Shown here one piece after another: positions 45,001 through 54,648 of a DNA stretch of 64,000 nt. How positions within the stretch are numbered: the first letter of the stretch is position 1; every line of letters starts with the position of its first letter. The notes beneath the pieces were generated by a model. The model saw nothing but the letters and a program-made list of their open reading frames with translations, was not told the DNA's origin and ran no database searches. The stretch spans positions 4,939,501-5,003,500 of the forward strand of contig OW203732.1 of the NCBI GenBank assembly GCA_934045075.1. Reading direction: 5' to 3'. This DNA is from Yponomeuta sedellus. Its lineage: Eukaryota > Arthropoda > Insecta > Lepidoptera > Yponomeutidae. A program made the position numbers and the translations under genes.

Positions 45001-48000
45001 TGTTAAACTGAATTTGACACAATCCGTTTAGGAATTTCAAAGCTCTGAGAAATCTGTTGTGAGTACTTTTAATATAAAAACGTCAATGTCGACGATTCTC
45101 TGGTGGACAAGCCTCCTGAGGATCTGAAAGAGATTCCACTTTGTGTCGCGCTTGTAATAATTGCAGCGAAAATTCCCTATTACATTGGGTCAAACTGCGG
45201 GTTGCGCATTCATAGCCAACTTTGATTAACCACCAAAAATAAGTGCACTCTATATCAACCAGTATACCACCGCGTCAAGGCCCAATTTCCCGTGCAGGTG
45301 CAGCAACGAAGACGTGAACAGTGTGGTGGAGAATGTCCGCTCGCTAGAGGATGTGGCGAATGACATCAAGGATCAAATCGAGACCGTAAAGAAGGATATA
45401 GCTCAGAACATACAGATGCAGCTCGCGGCGTTTCGGCATTCACCGCCGCACACGGAGCTTGACGTCGCAGGTCATTATCAAAGACTAGAGTAGATCTAGA
45501 TCGCCAAGGATATACGAGTACCTATAGCTCAAAACTTATACCTTAGTGCAGCGTGCGGCGAAACTCCTAGTAATTTTATTGTGTGCTGTGAACAGCGATT
45601 TCATTCGATGTGGTGGACAGTTAATTGTTACACAAAATCAAAACATCCACTTATTAAAGTCCCAACTAGGCAACACAAAAAAATTAAAACACAAATTCAA
45701 CACTGGTCGCACGGCACAAGTCATTTGTATTCATTGTACCTACCTTGAACTCGAGAATGATCTCTGCGGGTACCTAGCAAACAAGGCAAGAAATAGTATT
45801 CATTTCAGATATGAATTACTTTACAATTACAATCCTTGTTTGACTCTGATACCTGCGGTAGATAACGGCCTATATAAGGCTTGACGTAGCGTCGTTTCAG
45901 CAAGAAAACTCAGGAACACTTAAGTGTGACGGGTTGAACTTATGGGCAATAAAAACGGTTATCTAAAAAAATAATTCTTACTAATTGCTTTGTGTCGGTG
46001 CTTGTGACGTGCCCCTGCGCTAGTATTGTAGACTCTAACCAAGGACGGATCTTGACTCTAAAGCCAGGTTTTCACGGTCTTAGGCCAGTATTACAGAAGC
46101 GTACTCAAGCGCCGATCTCTACTTAAGACTAGTTTTGAGTATGGATTTAATTTTAGAACGTTACTTGAGTCGAGATTCATCAAGCGCGACTCAACTGAGT
46201 AATAGCTGATTCGAGAACGATACTTGGGTAGCAATCTCTACTTAAGCAAAGATCAAATCTGTATTTACTCAAGTGTGGTCGGAACCACGCTTGAGAGTCG
46301 ATCGGCCAGTTATTATAATGTCAATTTGGAATGTTTATTGCAAAATTTGTATATTCGAATACCTTGATTACTATGACGAAATAATTAATGATAGCAGCAG
46401 CCGCTTAGGCATTTAAGGGACGCTCAAGACCCCTACTGCATGGATTCTAATAAGTGTTTATGTGCAAAAATAATTACATTAATATTGGGGTGATTTCATT
46501 GAAAAAATTTCACGCAACACTACCTACTATGATAACCAGGCAAGGACATCACAAACATGAAATTACACCGAGACTGTGGTCCCTTGTACAAATATAGGCC
46601 CACAGTGGGAATCGAACCCACAAGCTCGGTCTTGGTAACCAAGCGGCTAGGCCAACATGACAGTCACAAAAGGAATGAATAATATAATCAGTAAAACAAT
46701 CTCAGCTTTTTTATTGGTCATAAAATTGGAAATAATTGAAACATATCCTATAAATCCACTGTGTTGAAGATGACTTTTTATCTTCCTCGAGGAGGATCCT
46801 TTCCACTACGGTGAAGTTGAAGTTTTATGTACAACAAGCAAAGTTCCTCTCCACTGCGGTGAAGTTGAAGTTTTATTTTCAACAAGCAGGTTTCTCTTCA
46901 CTGTGGTGAAGTTGAAGTTTTATGTTCAACGAGCAGGTTCCTCTCCACTGCGGTGAAGTAGAAGTTTTATGTTCAATGAGCAGGTTCCTCTCTGCTGCGG
47001 TGAAGTTGAAGTTTTATGTTCAATGAGCAGGTTCCTCTCCACTGCGGTGAAGTTGAAGTTTTATGTTCAATGAGCAGGTTCCTCTCCACTGCGGTGAAGT
47101 TGAAGTTTTATGTTCCATGAGCAGGTTCCTCTTTACTGAGATGAAGTTGAAGTTTTATGTTCAACAAGCAGGTTCCTCTCCACTGCGGTGAAGTTAGAGT
47201 TTTATGTTCCATAAGCAGGTTCCTCTTCACTGCGATGAAGTTGAAGTTTTATGTTCAACAAGCAGGTTCCTCTTCACTGTGGTGAAGTTGAAGTGTTATG
47301 TTCAACGAGCAGGTTTCTCTCCACTGCGGTGAAGTAGAAGTTTTATGTTCAATGAGCAGGTTCCTCTCTGCTGCGGTGAAGTTGAAGTTTTATGTTCAAT
47401 GAGCAGGTTCCTCTCCGCTGCGGTGAAGTTGAAGTTTTATTACGCTATTTTTATTTTTAATGCACTAACCCGTGCTAAGGAACAAATTTAAAAACCTTTT
47501 TTAGTCTCTAAATAGGTTTTTTAAAATTGAAGTTTTATGTTCAATGAGCAGGTTCCTCTCCACTGCGGTGAAGTTGAAGTTTTATGTTCCATGAGCAGGT
47601 TCCTCTTTACTGAGATGAAGTTGAAGTTTTATGTTCAACAAGCAGGTTCCTCTCCACTGCGGTGAAGTTGAAGTTTTATGTTCCATAAGCAGGTTCCTCT
47701 TCACTGCGATGAAGTTGACTTTTTATCTTCTACGAGGAGGACCCTCTCCACTGCAGTGAAGTTGACTTGTTCCACAAGGAGGATCCTCTCCACTACGGTG
47801 AAGTTCCATTTTCTCACACCTCGTTTCAAAACAGCGATTAATGTTCAAATTATACCAAACCGACTATGTACAGATATTAGTAAATTTAGTAAACAAACGT
47901 AATTAAACAGACAGACGTCAAGAGAATTGTGGAATTATTTTATAGCAGACATTTGTTACGTTCCGTTCTGTACTCAAAGCGAATAAATGAATTAAGAAGC

Positions 48001-50624
48001 GTGAACGTTTTGCTTCCTTTAAATATACGGTTCACTACAAACTACCTAGAAATAAAGAAACTTGGAACATTTTTATTTCCGAATAAATAAAAACTATTTT
48101 AGTTTTCTCTGTATATTTCACATAATTTACTAAGTTTCATCGTCACGTTTTGGTAACATGCGTAAAACGGAATAAAAATCTACACTAGTATTTTTCTTGT
48201 CATGGAAAACAAACTTTGATCATAGACAATCTGATTGCAGTTCTGAATCTCTACTTAAGCAGTGATTGGCTGATCTCTACTCAAGAACTGTTTGAAAATA
48301 AAGGGAGTGCTTGAGCATCGATTTAGCGCTCAAGTAATGATTGAGTGATCTGAGATCAATCTGTGCTTGAGCATCGTTCTGTAATACCGGCCTTAGTGCG
48401 CTCGGTCCGAGTGCGCCATCCGAGTAAACTATTTGGCTATTTGGGTGTTGTCACGAAAAACCGTCCAATTAGAAGCATTAGTTTACTCGGATGGCGCACT
48501 CGGACCGAGCTCACTAAGACCGTGAAAACCTGGCCTAACTCACGAAGGTTAAGGTTACTTAAAGTTTATTTTAGCTCTTGTCGTTGCGCCCGCATATTCC
48601 CGGCCGCCCGAACCCTTAATTCTGTAAATGTATTACACTACAATGATAGATAAATGGATGGGTCAAGTGACGTGTTTTTTTATACAATTAGCATTCGTGC
48701 AATTGCTATTGTACTATAAATACTACAATGCATCAACAGAATGTAGTGCCTGTTGGAGTGAAGGTAGTTTTCAAGGCACTGACTTTTTGCAGCAGTGACC
48801 GAGTCAGGCAAACGTGGGGCCCGCGTCAAGTCTGCCGGCAGCTCGAGCGTGATCGCTCTCTGGTCGCGGCTGGTGTCCTTCGCCTACCAAGTCACGCAGT
48901 TGAATCACGGTAACGTTACCTGCGACCTTGCTAGGGGGACAGGATTGTAAGACAATAGGCTTGCCACTGTCTTACAGTCCTCTACCAACCTACCTGAGGC
49001 CTAACCTCCCTGCGATGCAAGAAGAGACCCGTACCCCAGTAGTGGGGACATACAAGGTTAATATCGGAATGTGTAGATGTTTGTAACACAATCACGCTAT
49101 ACGTAACGGTTTAGCGGATTTTTAATGACTCACGATCCTCATACATAGTTACAATCACGGTAGTTACAATAATATGAAATGTTTTTTTATTAATTTTTCA
49201 ATGTACTCTCCACCGGTCTCTATACAAAGTTCCATGCGTCTGAGCCATTCTGACAGACTTTCTAATCCGCCGTAGTAAAATTATACCGGCTGTCACACCT
49301 CGTTTACAGGCATTGGTGGAATTTTTAGCCTCTAAATAGGTTTTTTAAAATTGTCCTTAGCACGGGTTAGTGCATTAAAAAGAATATAGCTGGTATAATT
49401 TAGCCATATGATAAGGAGCTGAGATAAAGACAACACAGAGAACTGTTTTTTCGAATTTTTAAAAGTTAGAACTACTAATAAAAGAACGTTAATCAACATC
49501 AACCCATTATGTCCCCACCGAGGGGAAAGGGTCTCTTCCCTGAGGAAGGTATACGCCATACTTCACCACGCCACGGGGGCCAAGTCAGGATTGGTGGAGG
49601 CTTGCAAGACTAGTGACTGATCTTACTGTCAGAAGGTTTTAAGCCAGGAAGGTATATGCCATGGGGGCTAAGTCTGGATTGGTGGAGGCGAGGAGAAATC
49701 ACCAACATTATTATTACTGCGTGTCTATTACGTAATTGACAATTTTTTTCAGGCAACTGCTACTGCGATTACAGCTCTCAACTGTTGACCGCCGTTCTGG
49801 CTTTCGACGTTCTGCGCCGCGGTCTATCTGGCATTTGTAAGTAAGTTATCGATTGCTCTTCAAACACCTTTTGTAAGCTGTTAAAGTAAGAAATTTAATT
49901 TTAGGTAATGTTTTGCAGCCCTACGTATCACCGATAAAATTTCCAACTGATGACGAAGATTCGGATCACAACATCATGTCGGTTAATAAAAAGCAACTCA
50001 CGTGCAAATGGCGGAGGAAACCAAATAAGAAAGTAGGTACAACCTTATCGACTGACCGTTTTTGGCATATGGTATCTAGTCCCAGGTCCACGGACCTGTT
50101 TCCGTGTTTCCGAGTTTCTCGGTCATGGGCTCTAAAAATCACTATTAACATGATACAGAGATTGTAAGGACACTTTTTGCAAAAATGATCTGTAATAAAA
50201 GTCAAGCGTTGGGTACTGCATGAGGGGGTTAAGTAACCTGTCTATTTTATTTCAGTTAAGGCAACGTTCAAAAAGTAAGCAGCTGCACAGGTTCGAGACG
50301 GCAAATTTTTTGTCCCACTCGGACAAGATCGGAAAGTCTGCGTTTCCGAACGAGCACAGTAACCACGTGGTCAGCGAGCCCTGGCGCAACGTCTCGTCCC
50401 AGACCCAGTGCGACCACGACCACCTACGATGGTGCCCCACACCTACTACCCACAGGTCCAACAGGAATATCCGGATAGAAAGCAGGATGCGCCAAGACAG
50501 TTTCACGTACTGCGAAGACACGGATCGCCCAGCCCCGAGCTCCGTGGTCATCAACCCTATGCTGAAAGTGGTCCAGTATGTTGATGAAATGTTGGATTTG
50601 GGTGATTCTACACATATTTTTTGA
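42081..50624 (+). CDS. Unrecognised acidic/coiled-coil protein, 5' end missing
   Basis: Seven exons join in frame: 42081-42280, 44308-44504, 45298-45470, 48793-48909, 49753-49836, 49905-50032 and 50256-50624 (TGA). They give at least 421 residues. First exon: basic, helical (WYLLEQYKSLEQSQLDEAGR, RELDERHHRRRL). Second: acidic (DTDASIDSDVSVDDSKVDQ). Third: coiled coil (VRSLEDVANDIKDQIETVKK). Fourth and fifth: a more hydrophobic part (SVIALWSRLVSFAYQVTQLN; LLTAVLAFDVLRRGLSGI) with a CYCDY motif. C-terminus: basic, Ser/Thr-rich (KWRRKPNKK) to YVDEMLDLGDSTHIF. I do not recognise the family. 42081 follows a CAG but 42098 is also possible, and earlier exons are likely. Intron 3 contains nested transposons at 46.1-48.5 kb. 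AATAAA at 50945 may end the mRNA. Confidence 0.7.
42281..43004. other. Intron, no feature seen
   Basis: Mostly AT-rich. A 60-bp stretch at 42340-42410 ('gcacgcgcgcttttgccagcag') resembles the end of the preceding exon (42185-42235), so it may be a partial exon echo. Confidence 0.4.
43005..43070 (-). repeat. LINE-tail repeat fragment
   Basis: 'tagatagatagagaacactttatt' (in two parts) matches the repeats at 3530 and 60655. A B-box-like GGGTTCGATCCCC immediately precedes it. Confidence 0.5.
43279..43745 (+). repeat. Tandem repeat, three copies of ~160 bp
   Basis: TGGAATGTCGGTACC/TGGAATGTCTGTACC starts at 43281, 43446 and 43602. Each copy runs through TTCCATGTAGACTTTTATAA to ACTCTTTTTCATAGG. 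High identity suggests recent expansion. Intronic. Confidence 0.85.
46535..46670 (-). repeat. tRNA-derived SINE (family B) fragment
   Basis: Minus: GTGGGTTCGATTCCCAC is the B box, and TTGGCCTAGCCGCTTGGTTA the D-arm-like part. The body includes 'aggcaaggacatcacaaacatg' as in the other family-B copies. Confidence 0.6.
46787..47810 (+). repeat. 47-bp minisatellite, about 20 copies
   Basis: Unit CTCTCCACTGCGGTGAAGTT + GAAGTTTTATGTTCAATGAG + CAGGTTC, with period 47 (for example 46981 to 47028). Variation between units (ATGAGC, ACAAGC, CATAAGC) is organised in blocks. Interrupted once at 47441-47526 by a SINE-tail fragment. Confidence 0.9.
47441..47526. repeat. Snap-back SINE tail inserted in minisatellite
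   Basis: Reverse tail (AATGCACTAACCCGTGCTAA, AAATTTAAAAACC) followed directly by a forward tail part (TCTCTAAATAGGTTTTTTAA). Short, without the tRNA core. Confidence 0.7.
48930..49065 (-). repeat. Dispersed repeat family R1 fragment
   Basis: Reverse copy with 'aggcctaacctccctgcgatg', 'agaagagacccgtaccccag' and 'gtggggacatacaaggtta' phrases. Confidence 0.65.
49164..49290 (-). pseudogene. Mariner transposase C-terminal fragment
   Basis: On the minus strand a ~40-residue reading ends at TAA (49164-49166): FYYGGLESLSEWLRRMELCI then ETGGEYIEKLIKKHF. The pattern '...W.rCI...G.YiEk' is the usual end of mariner transposases. Different family member from the one at 25.7 kb; only the tail is left. 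Confidence 0.6.
49318..49386 (+). repeat. SINE family A tail fragment
   Basis: TTTTAGCCTCTAAATAGG, then GTCCTTAGCACGGGTTAGTG and CATTAAAAAG, without head or core. Confidence 0.7.
49500..49700 (+). repeat. Dispersed repeat family R1 copy
   Basis: 'tatgtccccaccgaggggaa', 'agtcaggattggtggaggc' and 'cttactgtcagaaggtttta'. The last part (gccatgggggctaagtctgg) repeats an internal piece. Confidence 0.7.
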
Positions 50625-50794
50625 AAAATTTTACTCAATTTTGTAATTATATATTTGGTCGCTTTACACCGAATTTGTTGTTTGCTTTTTTAGCGTTTTT
50701 GCTTTAAGGGTGGGCGATGGATGGACTACAACCTCAGAGTTGCTAATAGGTAGGTGCATAGGGTCTTTCAAAATGTTTTTTTTGTTGTCCTATA

Positions 50795-50925
50795 TACGTT
50801 TCACTGCAGGGCACGGTTTCGGAGATAGCATGGGTTTAATTACCACGCGTGACCACCGCGGATCGCGAATTTCAAGCGCTGAGGTAAGTGAACGCCTCCG
50901 ACACTTGATTCCTCACGATGTTCGA
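50795..50925 (+). repeat. SINE-related fragment in 3' UTR
   Basis: 'tttcactgcagggcacggtt' and 'ggtttaattaccacgcgtga' match 27590-27660. Falls in the expected 3' UTR of the preceding gene. Confidence 0.5.
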
Positions 50926-50944
50926 ACTTTGTACTGGATATAAA

Positions 50945-50950
50945 AATAAA
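50945..50950 (+). terminator. Possible poly(A) signal of the 42-50 kb gene
   Basis: AATAAA about 320 bases after the TGA at 50624. First canonical signal on this strand after the stop; use not proven. Confidence 0.4.
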
Positions 50951-51198
50951 AGTAGTGGATAACAAAAATGTAACATTTTAATGCACGTGTCGGCTTTACA
51001 ACAGTGATTTCAAGTTACAGTTTCATAGAGACGAGAAGTTCACAATAAATTAGCTAATCATATTGCGTCCCCCTTCTTATTATGTATGGAAAACATAAAC
51101 CAATTTACACATGCATATAACACTTTTGATAGTTGACAAGTTCATACGTACACCATAGAAACGGACAATAGTAATTGTTAATGTATATCATGCATAAT

Positions 51199-51462
51199 GG
51201 TACGGTCACACTATCGCGATAACGCGAAGATTTGCGTTGTCGCGACATGTCTGGCCAAAAAATTCGTCCTATCGCGAATCATCATCGCGAATACAAACAC
51301 CCTTCGCGCTGCTGTCGGTAAAATGCCGCACATCAAAGGGTTTTATGGCCCAAAGGCCAAAATCTTCTTATGATGTGGTCAAGCTCTTCGCCGTAGAGCG
51401 AACACGAAATGTTGTCGCGACAACGCGAAGACGAATCTTCGCCTTCAAGTGTGGCCGCAGCA
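51199..51462. mobile_element. MITE-like element with CGCGAA-rich inverted ends
   Basis: Left GGTACGGTCACACTATCGCG ... AACGCGAAGATT, right (reverse) TGCGGCCACACTTGAAGGCG AAGATT. A second internal pair is TTGCGTTGTCGCGACA / TGTTGTCGCGACAACG. Ends imperfect, no ORF with a domain. Confidence 0.55.
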
Positions 51463-51586
51463 TAACTGATTGAGGCCTAGTTCCGAATACAATTGCCATA
51501 AATTCTTGCAAATAAATTGCACGGTTTTGATGACATAAAATGTTGTTTGCATATTTGATGAACAATAAATCTATATGTAAGATACA

Positions 51587-51752
51587 GGGCCGGTTTCTGA
51601 ATTGAGAATTTCACTAAGTAAATATTTAAGTAACGTTCTGTCACGCTCTTTTCGAAGAAATTCGATGAGATAGCATGACAGTTAACTATGTACCATTGAA
51701 TTTAAAATTCAATGTATGTACTTAGCGAAGTTCTCAATTCAGAAGTTGGCCC
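51587..51752. repeat. MITE, 166 bp
   Basis: GGGCCGGTTTCTGAATTGAG at the left and, in reverse, GGGCCAACTTCTGAATTGAG at the right, continuing AATTTCaCTAAGTA / AACTTCGCTAAGTA. Confidence 0.75.
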
Positions 51753-51943
51753 AAAGGGCACTAACCATTCGTAATAAGAAAATAGCTATAACCGTGTAGT
51801 ATTCTGTATATAAAAGTCTGCTAAAAAAAACTGTTTCACAAGAAAATCACATTTCGGTACAAAATTATAGTTTTGAGCTAACATATTCCCAATAACAGAG
51901 AAAAGGGGCAACAACCTGTTATTCACTAAGCTCAGCTCCTATA

Positions 51944-52033
51944 CTGCGCCCACTAAATCCTGAGAGAAATCCTCTGAAATTAGTATGTAATTTGACAGTT
52001 CGATGTTTGGAATCGCTCAGGATTTAGTGCGCA
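51944..52033. repeat. Small MITE, 90 bp
   Basis: TGCGCCCACTAAATCCTGAG and CTCAGGATTTAGTGCGCA are inverted. Related sequence CCAAATCCTGAGCGATTCCA occurs near 44565 and TTCAGGATTTGGTGCGCTTG near 59395. Confidence 0.7.
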
Positions 52034-54648
52034 CATTAGGCCCATGTATAACAATTTAAAAATGCACAAATGACTCCGGAGGTAGTCTACAGCAAATTAA
52101 CGTTTACGTTCGTGTGTTACGGCTCATGTAATAGAGGCAAGTCACTCTGTACACGAATTATCACCCCCGAACTGATCTTGTACCGTTAGTCCTATGTCCA
52201 AAAACACGATTTTTCTTCAAGTTCAGTTTAAATATTATTTAGGATAGGGTAACAGCAGATTATGTTTTAAAGAAATCGTGTTTTTATACATAAGAGTGGT
52301 GGTATTTACCACGTATTGTATGACAGTACCTCGTATCCCACACCACACAAGATTTCTTCTTTCTTTATTGCCTGTTTTATTCTGTTTATTGGCTGTTTTA
52401 TTTAGATTCCAAATTATCGGAAAGTGCATTATTTTCTCCTAACAGTTCGACCAGCGATTTAGTGGGATTAATTTCCATTGTCATACTACAAAACGAGTGA
52501 AGAGTTTTCATTGCTTTACTAGTCCTATTTTTCCGGAGGATCTTCTTTCTTTCAATATGTTATTTGCAGCGGCACTTTGTATGGACCGAGTTTTATAACT
52601 GTAAATCTGCAATGTTGCCATATTCAACTATCTTACTGCTGAGTCATAAATCAATAATAAAAGAGACTAAACATTGTGAAAACGTTATTTCCTAATCTAG
52701 CCTTTACGCGGGAGTAATAGAAGTAGGTTTATTCCTATCCATAGAACAGAATATTTGTGTCGTATTTTTTTCGGGTTCCTTGAATATGTTAATTAGAATA
52801 TGACTGAACATTACCTGGTAACATGACTACTTTATCTTAACCAGCCCTCGCAAACGTCGTTTGGCCATAATCAATTACCCTACGAGCTATTCTGATACCT
52901 ACTAAATATACACAAAAAATCATAATTCAGTGAAGCCGTTTCGGAGGAGTTCGACAATAAACGAGTCCGGACTCGTGGTCACACCAGGTTGTCACACCAG
53001 TATGAGAATCAGGAATTTTTTTCTTGATTGTCACACCGCCAATAATACAACACCTTTTTATCACATAAAAATGAGGTGATACCATACCATACCTCATGTC
53101 TATACACGGTGACACAAGATTTTTTTAGACTAGATATGGCAATCTTGCAGAATTACATTCTGAATATCCTAGTTCTCGAGTTGCCTGGCGAGTGACCTTT
53201 TAATACGAGATTCTAGGTTTGTGAATCGATCTCAGATGCCTGAGTGTGGAATTGAATTAACGTTTTAACGGTGTTTGTTTCATATTGTGTGCTACAACAT
53301 TCAAAATATGAAAGATCAAGCCACAGTTTTTTGTTCACATGTACAACGGTACAGTTTCGGGGTTCTAATATAAGGCCGCGGTTACTTAGAACTGCTCATT
53401 ATCATTTAACATTGGGATTATATAGTGAACTCAGATTTAATATTAAATAGTGAATAAATAAACTGATTACATACTTTCATTTACCCACAGCCACGCAAAC
53501 AAGCCGGTGTAAAGTTAATTACAAATAAAGTTCATATAAAATTGACTCTCATAATCCCCGTAACTAATAAATATGGTTTATTTTTATGCATAAGAAGGTC
53601 CTTTGCAAGACAATTCTTCATTCGATAAGCTCAACAATTATATTCTGAAAAACTGGATCTCTAGTCCAAGACAAAATTGCAATGGGAAACCAAACATTTT
53701 ATTGGTTCTGTATCTTGATATACATACCACCCGCGGTATAAATATGGTTTTATTGGAAGCCATTATTTTTTTAATCCGACTTGATTGGCTAGAAACCCGA
53801 TGACATTTAAGTTCAGTTTCCCATGCGATTGCCGTCCCTCGTCTAAGAAACCACAATTCCACGTTAGCTCAACAACCAACAAACAAAACCCACCTCCAGT
53901 AAATGTAGTTTAATTAATTTAGGCTTACTGCGCTGCCAAGATAACTTGTGAAAACGTTCTTGGTGCCACTACAACTTCTTCAACCGACAATGCTTATCTC
54001 GTTCTCAATCTAAACCCACCTGTATTCCCGGCACGATAGAGTTGTTATTAGCTAGGGGGTGTCCTTAAGAGTGGCGAGTCATTCGGGCGGGTTGTCGAAG
54101 TAGTCTATCTTCGGTTCAGACCGAGCTGGTTTGGCCTGGCTGCGCGCCGCCCACGCATTCGTCGACGTTAGCGTCGCCCAACCGCTGGTAGTTCTAGAGA
54201 AGATATCAAGACCTTTGTAACCTCATTAATTTACTTGCTTTACTTTAAATACTATTACGTGACTAATAAAAGACACACTCGTTTTCGAAAAACAATGACA
54301 GCACTCCATATTTTAGCAAATGTCAGGTAAATATTTAGTAATCACTTGATGCAATTTAACATTGAATCGTCACAATTTTTTCTTGTAATAATTAGGTGAA
54401 TCCGTTTCGGATGAGTTCTATATGATACACTGTGACACGAGATTTTGATATCATTAGAATAAACCGATAAACATTTCCTTTTTATAGTGTTATACATTTT
54501 TTTTGTATAAGCTGCCATATTTAATTGTTATTGCGTGAGATTATTTAAATGTTTTAATACTTTTGACGCAAGATTTGTATACCTATTTAGGCCTGCATAA
54601 TTCACTGTGGTAATTTGTATTTCTCACTGAAGATATTTATATCTGCAC
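52034..54648. other. Intergenic between convergent genes, scattered repeat tails
   Basis: No exon supported. 'gtgaagccgtttcggaggag' (52930) and 'gtgaatccgtttcggatgag' (54395), each with a later 'tgtgacac(a/g)agatttt' phrase (53105, 54432), look like repeat tails of one family. A GC-rich patch lies at 54100-54190. An ATTAAA on the minus strand near 54517 could end stc. Confidence 0.4.

Larger units (their letters stand above)
46083..48392. mobile_element. Harbinger-type non-autonomous element (2.31 kb)
   Basis: Ends GGCCAGTATTACAGAA and, in reverse, GGCCGGTATTACAGAA; TTA (46080-46082 and 48393-48395) flanks both, as PIF/Harbinger elements produce. Subterminal motifs ACTCAAG/CTTGAG and ATCTCTACTTAAG are repeated many times near both ends. 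No transposase ORF. It carries a SINE fragment and a 47-bp minisatellite. Confidence 0.7.
46063..48534. mobile_element. MITE split by a nested element
   Basis: Outer ends GCCAGGTTTTCACGGTCT at 46063 and AGACCGTGAAAACCTGGC ending 48534 are inverted copies. Most of its body survives on the right (48393-48534), where CTCGGTCCGAGTGCGCCATC and GATGGCGCACTCGGACCGAG form another long hairpin. Element 46083-48392 interrupts it. Possible TAA duplication at the outer edges. Confidence 0.75.

Noticed and set aside
45546..45884. 112-residue ORF with a signal-peptide-like start
   Set aside because: Begins at a non-ATG codon, lies in an intron of the 42-50 kb gene and shows no family resemblance.
46600..46660. 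tRNA gene candidate on the minus strand
   Set aside because: Lacks a clean acceptor stem and shares flanks with other SINE-B copies.
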